Shown here: positions 13,001 through 25,263 of the stretch, piece after piece
How the letters are laid out: each line of letters starts with the position of its first letter
Position numbering within the stretch: position 1 is the first letter of the stretch
From: Rebecca billardiae RCC1528
Lineage: Eukaryota; Haptophyta
Length of the DNA: 64,000 nt
Assembly: GCA_965240325.2 (NCBI GenBank)
Contig: OZ251255.1
Location: forward strand, 124,001 to 188,000
Direction of reading: 5' to 3'
Notes under the pieces: generated by a model
What the model was told of the DNA's origin: nothing
Databases searched by the model: none
Seen by the model: only the letters and a program-made list of their open reading frames with translations
Translations under genes and position numbers: made by a program

Positions 13001-15318
13001 GAGCCCGCCGCCACCGTCGCCGCCGCCGTCGCCGCCGCCCTTGCCGCCGCCCGCGCCGCCGCCGAGCCCGCCGCCGCCCTCGCCGCCGCCCTCGCCGCCG
13101 CCCTCGCCGCCGCCCGCGCCGCCGCCCGCGCCGCCGCCCTCGCCTCCGCCGAGCCCACCGCCCTCGCCGCCGTCTCCGCCGCCGAGCTCGCCGCCCGCGC
13201 CGCCGCCATCCGCGCCGCCGGCGCCGCCGCCGAGCCCGCCGCCGCGCCCGCCGCCGCGCCCCTCGCCGCCGCCCTCGCCGCCGCCCGCCGCGCCGCCGTC
13301 GCCGCCGCCCGCGCCGCTGCCGAGCCCGCCGCCCTCGCCGCCGCCGCCGCCGCCGGGCGCGCCGCCGGGCGCGCCGCCGGGCGCGCCGCCGTCGCCGCCG
13401 CCCGCGCCGCCGCCGAGCCCGCCGCCGAGCCTGCCGCCGCGCCCGCCGCCGCCGGCCTCGCCGCCGCCGCGCCCGCCGCCGCCGTCGCCGCCGCCCGCGT
13501 CGCCGCCGTCGCCGCTGCCCTCGCCGCCGCCGCCGCCGCCCGCGCCGCCCTCGCTCGCGCGCGCGCAGCTCGTCTCGCTCCAGCCCGCGTCCGCGCCGGC
13601 CGGCGGCGGCGGCGCGGGCGGCGGCGAGCCGACGGCGGTCACGCTGCGCGGCTCCGGGCTGGCGGCGGGCGGCGGCGGTGCGGAGTGCGTCTTTGAGCCG
13701 CTGCCGAGCGCGGGCGGCGTCGGCGCGCCGGGCCCGGTGCTCCGCTCGGCCGCGACGCTCGCGCCGGGCGGCGCCGAGGCGACGTGCGACCTGCCGCCCG
13801 CCGCGCGCGCCGGCCGGTACGCAGCTGTGCTCTCGCTCGGCGGCGGCGCGCGCGAGGTGCGCACGCTGTTTGGCGACGAGATTGCAATCTCGGTGTACAA
13901 CGCGAGCGGCGTGGGCCTGCGCCGCGTGGCTCCGGACGCGTGCCCCGAGTCCGGCGGCGCGGTGCTCGAGCTCGAGGGCTGGGGCTTCGCCGACGCCGCG
14001 GCGGCGGGCGACCTCTGCTGCGTGCTGCCCGCGCTCGTGCGCGCGACGGGCGAGCCGTGCACGGCGCGCGCGCGCGCGCTGGTGGGCGCGCCCGACGGCG
14101 CGGCGCGCGCGGCGTGCGTGCTGCCGCCGCTGCCGGTGGCGCTGCGCGCGGCGGGCGGCGCGCGCGCCACGCTCCCGCTCGCGCTCGAGCTCTCGCTCGA
14201 CGGCGGCGCGCCTCGCTCGACCACGGCCGGCGTCGCCGCGGCCGTCGCCACGGGCGGCGGCATCCGCTACTACGCAGCGCCGCGCGTTGTCGGCGTGGCG
14301 CCCGCGTCCGGCGCGGCGGCGGGCGGCACGGAGCTGACGGTGCACGGCGCGGGGTTCGGCGCGCTGGGCGACGGGGGCGGCGCGCCGCACCCGCCCGGCC
14401 TCGCCTTTGCCTTCGCCCCCGCCGCGCCCGCGCCCGCGTCCGCCCTCCCTCAGGCGGTGCCGCAGTGGGCAAACGACAGCGCGGCGCTGCTGCGCAGCCC
14501 GCCGGGCTCGCAAGGGGCGGCGCGCGTGGGCGTCTCGCTCAACGGGCAGCAGTTCCACTTCGTGCAGGAGGCGGAGGAGGGCGGCGGCGCGCCGTCGTAC
14601 GAGTACGTCGGGCTGCGCCCGCCCGCGCTCGAGGCCGCCTTCCTCGACCCCCGCGGCTCGTCGGTGGCGTTCTCCTTTGGAGCGCAGCGCACCGACCGCG
14701 CTGCCATGGCGAGCGGACTGGGCGGCTGCGAGGGTGTGCTGGACGCGCCGACGGTGGCGGCGGTGCGCGGCGCCGACGACGCGCCGCCGGCGTGCTACTG
14801 GCGCGACGACTCGACGCTCGTCGCGCTGCTCGGCGCGCGCACGCGGCTCGCGCCCGGCGCGACCGTCGGCGTGCGCGGCGGCGCGCTCGCGCCCGCCGCG
14901 TGCGCGCCCGCGCCGTGCGCCGAGCCGTCGCTGCGCTCGGCGGCGGCGAGCGTCGCCATCGACGCGGACGCGCCGTGCGCGCCCGCGCCGTGCGAGCCGC
15001 CACGCGCCGCGCTCTCCGGCCCCGCCACCCTCTCCGACTGCGCCGCCGAGGCCGCCGTGTTTGACGGCACCGCCTCGGCCGGCGGCGGCGCGCGCCCGCT
15101 CGCGTACGCGTGGCGCGTTGACCCGGCGGCCTCGGACGACGCGGCGGGCGCCGAGGCCGTGAACGCGCTGCTGGCGGGGCTGGCGCCGAGCACGGGCGTG
15201 CTCACGCTCGGGCCGGGGGGCGACGCGCCGCTCCCCGCGCGCGGCGCCTTTGTCCTCGCGCTGCGCGTCGCCGCGTTCACCGGCGCCACGTCGGACGCCG
15301 CGCGGCTGCGCGTCGAGC

Positions 15319-15355
<37 letters not shown>

Positions 15356-15537
15356 GCCGCCGCCGCCGCGCGTGGCCATAGTCGGCCCGGCGCGCGCGCG
15401 CACGGCGGCGGCGGCGGCGCTGCTGCTGCAGGCGGAGGCGACGCGCGCGCCGTGCGCGCCGCCCGCCGCGGAGGGCGCGCGCCTCGCCTTCGCCTGGCGC
15501 GTCGCCTCCGTCGAGCCCGCCTCCAACGGCTCGACGT

Positions 15538-15571
<34 letters not shown>

Positions 15572-18147
15572 GCACGCGCCGCGCGTGCCCGACCTGAGCG
15601 CGCGCGCGGACGACGGCGGCGCGGGGCCGATCGGTGCGCGCGCGGCGCTCTCGCTCGGGCCGCACGCGCTGAGCGCGGGGTACGTGTACACCTTCGCCGT
15701 CGCCGTCTCCGACGCGCCCTCCGACGCCGCCGCCGCCGCCGCCGTCGCCGAGGCCAGCGTGGCGGTGGAGGTGATTCGTCGCCCGCTGCGCGCCGCCATC
15801 GCGGGCGGGGAGGTGCGGCAGGTGAGCACGGTGCAGCGCGCGCCGGAGGGGGCGGCGGCCGGCGGCAACGGCACGCACGTGGCGGACGCCGCCGCCGCGC
15901 TCGGCCTCGACCTCGGCGCGGGCGCCGAGCTGCTGCTCGACGCCTCCGCCTCCTCCGACCCGAACGAACCGAGCGACGACGCCGGCGCCGCCGACGGCGC
16001 CGCCGCCGACGACGACGCGGCGGGCGGCGGCGGCGGCGGCGGCGACGGCGGTGCGTCTGCGCTGGTGGTGTCGTGGGCGCTGTCGCGCGTGGAGGCGGAC
16101 GGCTCGCACGCCCCCCCGCTCTCGCTCGGCGCCCTCGGCGCGACCGCCTCCGGCCCCGGCGGCGCGCTCCTCCGCCTGAACGCGAGCGCGCTGCCAGCCA
16201 GCGAGTACTCGGCTGTGGCGAGCGTGACGCGGCGCGGCTGCGTGGCCGCGGGCGTGGCGAGCGCGCGCGTCGCGCTGCACGTGGTGGCGGCGCCGACGGC
16301 GCTGCCCAGCGTGGCGCTGCGCCTGCCGGGCGGCGCGCCGCCCAAGCTGCGCGCCACGTGGCACCTCCCCGCGCACCGCGCGCGCCTCGCGGCGCACGCG
16401 CGGCTCGGCGGCGCGTGGGGGCCGCGCGCCTTCAACTACAGCTGGGGCCTCTGGCTGGTCGGAGCGGGGGGCGCGCGCGCGCCCGCGCCGGGCGTGGCGC
16501 TGTCGGACGCGGCGCGCGTGAGCACGACGGGCGCGCGCGGGCCGAGCCTCGCGCTCCGCCCGGGCGTGCTCACCCCCGGCGCGACGTACACCTTCGCCCT
16601 CACCGCCACCCTCGCCGCGCCGGGCACCGAGCGCCTCGCGGCGTCGCTCGGCGTCCTCGGCGCCTCGGCAAGCGCCGAGCTGACACTCGTCGTGAACCGC
16701 CCGCCGCACGGCGGCGGCGTGGAGGTGGAGCCGCGCGGCGGCGCGCCGGCGCTGCAGCCCGCGTTCGCGCTCGCCGCGCCCGGCTGGAGCGACGACGACG
16801 ACGACGACCTGCCGCTCTCCTACGCGTTTGGGCACGCGCCCGACGCCGCCGACGGCGCCGCCGACGGCGCGGCCGATCGCGCGCCCGTGCCGCTGGGCCC
16901 GGCGCGCGCCTCGCCCTTTTTGCGCGGCGTGGCGCTGCCGCCGGGCAACGGCACCGCGGCCGTGCGCGTGTGCGACGCGCTCGGCGCGTGCGCCGAGGCG
17001 CGCAGCCAGCCCGTCGCCGCGTGGCACCCCGCGAGCGCCGCCGCCGCCGCCGCCGCGTTTGAGGCCGCGCTCGGCGCCGCGCACGCCGCCGCGGCGCGCG
17101 GCGACGCGCCGCGCGCGCGGCAGCTGCTCGGCGCGCTGGCGGGCGCGCTGGGCGGCGCGCCGCGCAACGGCACGGGCGCGTCCGCGCTGCTCGAGCTCGC
17201 CGCCGAGCTCGGGGACGCGGCGGGCGCGCCCACGCCCGAGGCGCGCGCGCAGGCGGCCGCGGCGCTCGCGGCGATTGTCGCGGGCGCGGCCGCGCCCGGC
17301 GGCGGCGCGCTCGGCGGCGCGGCGCGCGCGCGCGCGCTCGAGCAGGCGGCGAGCATCGCGGGCGCGGCGGCCGAGTCGGGCGTGGGCTCGCGCGCCGCCG
17401 CCGACCTCGTCCTCGCCATCGACGCCGCGCTCGACGACCACGCCGACGACCACGCCGACGCCGACGCCGACGGCGCCGCCGCCGACGGCGGCGCCGCGCT
17501 CGGTGCGGCCGCGCGCGCGGCGCTGTCGGCGCTCGCGCGCGCGCTGCTCGCCGGAGCCGGCGCGGGCGAGCCGAGCGCGGCGGCGGCGGGCGCGGCGGTG
17601 GCGGTGGCCGCGGCGCGCGTCGCCGCGGCCGACGTGGGCGGCGCCACCGCCGCCGGCGCCGACGGCGCGGGCGGGCTCGTCTCGCTCCCGCCCGGTGTGC
17701 TCGACGGCGCCGCGGCGGCCGACGGCGGCGGCGCGGACGCGGGCGCGCTCGAAGCGCTGCTGGGCGGCGGTGGCGTGGACCTCGTCGTCTTCTCGATCGC
17801 GCGCAACGTGCACGCCGACGGCGGCGGCGCGGTGCCGCCCAACGGCACGTCCGCCGCGCAGCCCCCGCCCCCCGCCCTCGCCTCGCGCGTCTTCTCCGTC
17901 TCGCTCTTCCCGGAAGGTTCCGGGAAGCCGCTGAGCGTGGCCGGGCTGCGGGCGCCCATCCTGCTGGGGCTGCCGGCGGCGCAGCAGCAGGCGCAGCAGG
18001 GCGGGGGCCCGCTGCAGTACGGGCCGAGCGGGGAGTGCTGGGAGTTCAGCCCGCACCCGTGCGACTCGGCCGCCGCCGCCGCGTCGGACGCCGCGTGCGC
18101 CGTGTGCGGCGGCCACGGCACGTGTGTGCGCGCGCCGCCGGACGGCG

Positions 18148-18181
<34 letters not shown>

Positions 18182-19863
18182 GTGCGCGTGCGAGCCCCCG
18201 TACAGCGGGCCTGCGTGCGGCGCGCGCGCCGAGTGCCACTGGTGGGACGAGGGCGCGGCCGCGTGGTCCACCCAGGGCTGCGCCACCGTGCAGGGCCCCG
18301 ACCCCGCCCTCCTCTACTGCGCGTGCAACCACCTGACCGACTTTGCAATGCTGCAGCTGACGCGCACGGGCGCGACCGCCGAGCCGCCGCCGCCGCCGCC
18401 GCCGGCGCGCGCCGCCGCCGCCGCCGCCGGCGGGCTGGGGCACGTGAACACGTTCACGGCGGGGCAGGCGGCGGTGATCCTCGCGAGCCCCGCCGCGGGG
18501 CACCGCGCCAACCGCACCGTCTACCGCGTCGTCTACCTCCTCGCCGCCGCCAACGCCGCGCTGCTGCTACTCGCCGCGTTGTCGGATGCGCGCGAGCGGC
18601 GCGCGTACGCGCGGTGGCGCGCGCGCGAGCTGCACTCGACCGGCGGCGAGCGCGCGCTCGGGCTGCTGACGCACGTGCAGCGCAAGCGGCGGCGCTCGCT
18701 GCGGCGCTCCTCCTCCGAGTCGTCGCTCCTCGGCGCGCTGCCGTGGCGCGCCGCCGCCGCCGGCGCGCGCACGTCGGCCGCCGCCGCCGCCGAGCCGCCG
18801 CCGCCGGCCGGCGCAGCCGCCGGTGGCGGTGGCGGTGGCGGTGGCGGTGGCTCGTGGTCCGGCACGCTGCGCCGGCGCAGCTCCGGCGTGGGCGGCTCGG
18901 TGCGCGCGGCGCTGAGCTCGCCCGCGCTCGGCCAGCGCCGGCCGCGCCGCTCGTGGACGCCCGACCGGCCCACCGCACATCTGCCCACACCTCGGCCGGA
19001 GGTGGCCATGGCGCTGGACGCGCACGCGACAGACGGCGCGGCCGCGACGCGGCGGCGCGCGGCGCTCACGCTGCGGGCGCGGCTGCGGGCGGCGGGCGCG
19101 GCGGTGCTCGACGGGCACACGCTGCTCGCGCTGTGCCTCGCGCCCGCCGAGCGCGCGCTGCGCCGCGCCGAGCTCGTGCAGAGCCTCTTCAACGCCCTCG
19201 CCCTGCAGGCCGTGCTCGCAGCGGCGCTCTACGCACGGCCGGGCGCGCGGGCCGGAGGGGGCGGCGGCGGCGGCGGGCGCGCCGACGAGGGCGGCGCCGG
19301 GGTGGGCGAGATGGTGGGCGCGTGGCGCGGCGCGCTGGGCGGCGGCGCCGACGCCGACGCGCCGCGCCCCGCCGACGACGTCGCGCCGCACCCCGCCCTT
19401 GTCCTCGCCTACGGCGTCGCGGTGGGCCTGGCGGCCGCGCCCGGGCTGTTGCTGTTCAGAGCGGTGTGGCGGTGCGCCGCGCGGCTCGGCGGCGACGCGG
19501 AGCGCGCGCACGTCTCGCGCCGGCTGCTCCGCGCGCTCTCCGCCGTGGCGCGCGCGCGCGCGCACGAGGCGCTCGCGCCCGCGTCCGTCCCGCCGAGCGC
19601 GCGCGGGCCCGCGCGCGGCGGCGCCGCCGCCGGCGGCGGCGGCGGCGACGGCCTGCCGCGCGGCGCGCCAACGACGCCGACTGGCGAGGGCGGCGGGGCG
19701 GCCGGCGCGGGCCGCGCGCCGCGCGCGCCGCCGCCCGCCGCGCCGTGGTTCGAGCAGCGGCCGGGCGAGTCGTTTCTGCAGGGCGCGGCGCGCGCGCGGC
19801 GCGAGGCCGCCGCGCGCCTCGCCGCCGCGGTCGGCGCCTCGCCCTTCGCCTCACGGCCCGGCA

Positions 19864-19903
<40 letters not shown>

Positions 19904-20673
19904 GGGCGCGCGGCTCGGCCGCACGCTGCCGGCGTCAGGCCTCGGGGCCACGGCGCCGCCCAAGCCGAGCGCCGCCGGCGCCGACGAGGCGGCGGCGGAG
20001 GTCGGTGGCGGCGACGGCGGTGCCGCCGCGCCCGACGCCTCGGACGACAGCAACGCCGCCGCCGCGCGCCGCTCGCCGCGCCGCTCGGCCGAGCGCGAGG
20101 CGCGCGCCGCCGACGCGCGCGCCGACGCGGCCGCGTCGCCGGGCGCGCGCGCAGCCGCGTGCGTCGGCTCGCGGCCCAGCACGCCCGGCTCGGCGCGCTC
20201 GGCGCGCCGCGCCGCGGCCGTCGCGGACGGCGGGCCGGCGGCGGGCGCGGGCGTGCGCGCGCGCGCGCGCGCCGACAGTCCCGCGAGCAGCCCGCCGTCC
20301 GCGCGCAGTGGCAGCGGCGCGAGCGCAGATGGGGCGAGCGGCGCGTCGGCGCGCGGCGGCGGCTGGGGGCTCGGCCTGCCGCCCACGCCCGGCGCGCGCC
20401 GCGCGGCCGCGAGCCGCACGCACCCCGACGACGACGATGGCGGCGGCGGCGGCGCGGTGGCGGCGGGCGCGCTCGCATCGCCGCCACTCATGTCACCAAC
20501 CGCCGCCGCCGGCGGCACCGGCTGGCGCGCGCCCAGCCTGCCGCCCACGCCGGGCGCGCGCCGCGCCGCCGCCAGCCGCACGCACCCCGAGGGCGCGGCC
20601 GCGCCGGGGTGTGCCGCCGCGCAGGGCGGCGTGCTCGGCTGGCTGTGGCCGAGCAGGCCGTCCACAGCCGGCA

Positions 20674-20704
<31 letters not shown>

Positions 20705-21327
20705 GAGCGGCGGCGGCGGGAGCGGCGGCGGCGCGCGCGGCGCGCGCCCTCGCGCCGCGGCTTCGCGCACGCACGCCGAGGGCGAGGGCGAAGACGAGGG
20801 GCTCGGCAGGGGCGCGTGCGGCAGCCACGGGCGCAGCACCGCCGCCGCCGCCGCGCGCCGCACGCACCCGAGCGCCGATGGCTCGGGCTCAGAGGCCGAG
20901 GAGGGCGGCGGCGGCGGCGGCGACGGCGGCGACGGCGGCGGCGGCGGCGGCGGCGGCGGGCGGCGCACGCCGCGGCCCGCCGCGCGGGGCGCGCTGCCAC
21001 CGCTCGCGCTCGGGCGCGGCGCGGCGGTCGGCGGCGGCGGCGCTCTCCCGTCTCCGCCCGCGCGCGAGGGCGCGCGCGGCCGCGCCGCCGCGCCAGTGCA
21101 CCTCGTGCGCGGCAGCGCCGCCGCCGCCGCCGCGCCGCAGCCGGCCGCACAGCCGCCGCCCGGCGCCGCCGCCGCCGGCGGCGGCGGCGGCTGGGCGCGC
21201 TCGCCGCTGAGCGCGCGCTGCTCGCCCTTCGAGCGCTCGCCCCGCGCGGCCAAGGTGTCGCCCAAGGAGCTCGCGGCGCACCAGGGGCGGCGGCACGCCG
21301 GGTGGCGCGCCGCGCTCGGAAGCGACG

Positions 21328-21363
<36 letters not shown>

Positions 21364-23018
21364 GCGGCACCACGCGCGGGGCGGCAGCACCGGGCAGCGG
21401 CGGGCGCGGCGCGGACTCGGCCACGGGCCGCGGCGCGCGGTGGCGCGCCGCGCCGCCCGCGCCGCCCGCGCGCGCCGACTCGCGCGGCGCGATCGCTGTG
21501 GTCGCCGCCGCCGCCGCCGCCGCCGCCGCCAGCGACGACGACGACGACGACGACGCCGACGACGACGACGGCGCGCGCGACTCTTGCGACGACGACGACG
21601 ACGACGACGTCGCCGCCGCGCTGCGCGAGGCGGACCTCGCTCTGCTCGGCTCGCCCACCGGGTATGGCGGCGGCTTCTTTGCGCCCGCCGCCGCGCCGCT
21701 GGCGCTCGGCCGGCCGCTCTCGCGCGGGCGCGGCGCGGGCAGCGCCGCGCCCGACAGCGGCGGCCGCGTCGGCGCCGACTCGGCCGCCGCCTCGGAGCTC
21801 GGCGGGCCGGCGCAGACGTTTGGCACGCGCCCGCCTTCGCAGGGCTCGGCGCGCGCGCGCGCGGCCGCGCTGCACAACGCGCTCGGCGGCGGCGGCGGCG
21901 GCAGCCGCGGCGGCAGCGGCGGCAGCGGCGGCGGCGGCAGCGCGGCGCGCATCGCCGCCCTCTCCGCGCGCCTCAGCTCGAGCCCGGAGGGCAGCCCGCC
22001 GCGCGAGCGGCGCGCGGCGCGCGGCTCCGAGCTGAGCGCCGCCTCGGCCGCGTCCGCCGAGCAGCCGCCCGGCGCCGCCGGCGCGTGCGGCGCCGAGGGC
22101 GGCGGCGGCGCGCGCGCGCTCGGCGGCGGCGGTGGCTCGCTCGTGCTCGGCGCGCGGCCGCGGCCGGGCGCGCGCGGCCGGCTGCGCGGCGGCTGGGACG
22201 AGGTGGTGGCGCCGGTGAAGGGCGTGGAGCAGCTGCAGCCGCGCGGGCAGTCGAGGGGCGCGGGCGGCGGCGCGGGCGCGCCGCGCGCGCACCCGCCGCC
22301 GGGCCCGCCGCCGGGGCCGCCGCCGCCCGCGCCGCCCGCGCACCCGCCGCCGCGCGCGGCGGACGGCGCGGCGCCGCCGTCGCCGCGCGCCGCCGCGCCG
22401 CTGCGCTCGGCGCGCGCGCTCCCATCGCTGCTGCTGCCGCCGGCAGACAGCGCGGCGGACGCGACGGCGTGCGCCGACGCGCGCGCGCCCACGACCTTCG
22501 TCGCGCCGCCGCCGCCGCGCGCGCACGCGGGCCCGGGCGGCACGGCCGGCTCCGCGCTCAGCTCCGCGCTCAGCTCCGTGCTTAGCCCGCGCGCGCGCCG
22601 CCGCTCCGCGCGACTCTCGACAGAGTCGGCCTGCTCCGCGCCTAGCTCCGCGCCGGGCAGCGGCGAGGGCCGCAGCCGGCGCGGGTCGGGCGCCAGCCGC
22701 GCCAGCCGCGGGAGCTGTGGCGCCACGCCGCCGCGAGCGCCGCCCGCGACCGCCGCCGCCGCCGCCGCGCCGCCGAGCGGCACGACGGCGCCCGCGCTGC
22801 CGCGCGCGCTGCGCGAGCGCCTGAGGCGCGAGCCTCGCCTCTCCTCCGCCTCCGACTCGGCGGCGTCCGGCAGTGCCGCCGCCTCGCGCTCCAGCACGCC
22901 GCCGCCGCCGCAGCCGCCGCGGCAGCAGCAGCAGCCGGTGCCGCGCGCGGGCATGGACGGCAGCGCGCCGCCGCGGCTGCTGCGCGCGCTCGGCAGCGGC
23001 CGCGCCGAGAGCAGCAGC

Positions 23019-23051
<33 letters not shown>

Positions 23052-24098
23052 GGCGGCGGCGACGGCGGCAGCGGCAGCGGCAGCGCGCGCTCGCGCGTGC
23101 CGCCGATCCCAGCGCAGGACTGGGCGCGCGCGCTCGCCGCCGCGACCGCGGCGCGGCACGCGGCGGGCGGCGCCGCGCCCGGCGCCGAGGCCGGCGCGGA
23201 GGCGCCCGACCCGCTCGCGCGGCCCGACGCGCCGGCGAGCGCGGGCTCGCAGCACTCGGCCGCGAGCGGCCACAGCGCCGCGCACTCCGTCGCGTCGTCG
23301 CTCGCGCGGCTCGCAGCGCCGGACGACGGCGGCGGCGGCGGCGGCGGCGGCGGCGCGCGACGCAGCGGCGCGCTGCCTTGGTCCTCGGCGCGCGGCGGCG
23401 CGGGGGCGCGCGGCGCGACGGCGCGGCGGCTCGCGGCGGGTGCGCAGGCGCTGCTGCGCGCCGAGCTCGCCGCCGTGCGCGTCGCCTTTGCCATGTACGA
23501 CCTGGGCGGCGTGGGCGGCCTCGGCGCCGCCGAGCTCGGCGTGCTGATGGCCGAGGCGGGCGACCCGCTCACGCCGTCCGAGCAGCGCCGGCTGCTGCGC
23601 GCGCTCGACGGCGGGCGGCGCGGCGCGGTGGGCGAGAAGGCGCTGCTCAGCTGGTACGCGCGGCAGCGGCGCGGCGAGCTGGCGCGCGAGGTGGCCGCCG
23701 CCGCCGCCGACGGCGGCGGCGGCGGCGGCGGGCCGGTGGCGCGCTGGCGCCGCGCCGCGTGCGCGCGCGCCGCGCTGCCCGCGCGCGCGTGGCAGGGCCT
23801 CGCGTGGGCGGCCATGCTGCTCTGCTTCGCCGCGCTGTGCGCGCTGCTCATCGTGTACGGCCGCGTGCTCGGCGCCGCCGCCACGCGCGCCATGCTCGGC
23901 ACGTGGCTCGCCGCGCTCGGCCAGACGGGTGCGCTCGAGGAGCCGCTCGCCCTCGTGCTCGCGTACCTGCTGCCCGCGATGGCGGCGGCCGCGCGCAGGA
24001 GCGCGGCCGCGCGCGCGTCCGCGGGCGGGATCGACGCGTCCGCCGCGAGCCTCGTCGCGCGCGCGCTCGACGCGCTGGCCTTTGTCTTCCGCGGCTGA
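1..24098 (+). CDS. Giant polycystin-1/REJ-GPS-like membrane protein with Ser-Pro-rich stalk (5'-partial)
   Basis: The frame is open from base 3 to the TGA at 24096-24098 (over 8,030 codons) with no intron needed. No ATG lies near the left edge, so the true start is outside the window. Order: SPPP repeats (to about 13550); three IPT/TIG-like domains (about 13560-14640, the clearest starting PRVVGVAPASG near 14280); REJ/PKD-like beta domains (about 15000-17000); a GAIN-like stretch (about 17700-17980); a Cys-rich EGF-like module (about 18040-18235); and a GPS motif (18231-18354) with ECHWW, GC and CACNHLTDFAML. Hydrophobic segments follow at about 18524-18585, 19171-19234 and 19391-19470. Next come a low-complexity region of about 4 kb, a degenerate EF-hand pair (about 23465-23690) and two more hydrophobic segments (about 23797-23870 and 23932-24000). 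In known families GPS is the autocleavage site of polycystin-1 and adhesion GPCRs. No PLAT or polycystin pore domain is visible. The role as a surface receptor or mechanosensor is inferred. Confidence 0.85.
20381..20875 (+). repeat. Imperfect coding repeats (AAASRTHP motif) in the cytoplasmic loop of the GPS protein
   Basis: Four spaced copies of a Ser/Thr motif occur inside the low-complexity region after the third hydrophobic segment. Two are long (LPPTPGARRAAASRTHP at about 20379-20427 and again at about 20540-20587). Two are short (AAASRTHAEG near 20755 and AAAARRTHP near 20845). Each is followed by an acidic or Gly run. The basic-Ser/Thr-Pro context suggests a phosphorylation or docking site. 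That role is inference. Confidence 0.6.
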
Positions 24099-24868
24099 GC
24101 GAGCGGTGGCCGCGGTGCGGGGCCGCTGCCCGGATGCGCGCGTCCGGGGTCGGACGTACCGGGTCCGGTCCGTCCGTGAGGCGGCGCCGCTCCTGATCAG
24201 CTGGGCCGCGATGATGTGATGCCGGCCTGCTAATATATATTGCCTATTGGGCTGACGGGCGCTCGATCTTCAGGCCGCCGCCGCCGGCGTCAGCGGCGGG
24301 CCCGGATGCTGATGGTGTCGCCGCATGTCGTCGCGCGATCAGCAGTAGTCAATAAGTCATCGTAGTCGTCACCACGCACGCGGCGGCCGTTCGCCGACCG
24401 CACGGACTGGTCAGGGCCCGGCGCGGGATAACCGCCCGCGAGTCGCAGCCACTGGCAACGGCCGACCGCCGCGAGTCGGCGCCCCCGGCCAGCCAAGCCC
24501 AAGGCGCCGACACGACCGCTCGGCCAGGCCGATTTGCTTCAGCTCCGCACACCTCCGGGACCGGCTCGCCCGGGCATCAACACCCGGGACGAGCGTGCCG
24601 TCCGGCTTGATGCCCCGCGGCTGGAACGTGGTCGCGTCGTACCCGGCCGGCCACTCGTCGACCATCTCGTTGAACTGCCGCTGCGCCGCGCCGCCCGGAT
24701 TCATCCGCCGGAGGTGATCGTGTCGCCCCGTTTGGCAAACCGCGCCGCCGTTGGCTGCCCCGGCCGGAGCCAACGACCTCGCCAGCGCGGCTCGGGCTGC
24801 CAACCTTCCAGTCCGGGGCCGCCCGGACGACGCTGCTTGCAAGGGGCACTGCGCACTCTGGCGGCGCG
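24099..24868 (+). other. Intergenic region between the GPS protein and PSMD9
   Basis: About 770 bp. It starts with the 3' flank of the giant gene, including a short AT island (ctaatatatattgcc near 24230), and ends with the PSMD9 5' flank. The open frames here on either strand are short, lack recognisable motifs and look like chance. No tRNA or other RNA gene was seen. Confidence 0.6.
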
Positions 24869-25225
24869 ATGCCTGACGCGCCATCCGCCGGCGCCGACGA
24901 TGCGCGCGCGGCGCTCAAGGCGGAGCTGCTCGAGCTGATGGGCCGGAAGGACGAGCTGGAGAAGGAGCTCGCCTCCATCGTCGACGCGCTCGGCGCGGCC
25001 GGGATGGGCGGGCTCCGCGAGGCGCTCGTCGACGCCGAGGGCTTCCCGCGCGCGGACGTGGACGTGCACGGCACGCGCGCGCTGCGCCACCGGCACGCGA
25101 TGCTGAACACGGACCACAAGGCGCTGATGGCGACGATCGAGCGGCAGATGCACGCGCTCCACGCGCTGCCCGCGCCGCAGGCCGCCGCGCCCCGCGCGCC
25201 CGCGCCTCGCGCCGCGCCCGCGCCG

Positions 25226-25263
<38 letters not shown>

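Noticed and set aside
12726-18503. 1,925-codon minus-strand frame opposite the stalk and IPT/REJ region
   Set aside because: Its protein is an Arg/Ala/Gly/His mixture without domains. The plus strand has IPT, GPS and other motifs, and the antisense frame is open only because GC-rich codons rarely make stops.
19409-23902. 1,497-codon minus-strand frame
   Set aside because: Antisense to the cytoplasmic loop of the GPS protein. The translation is Ala/Pro/Ser-rich low complexity with no family motif.
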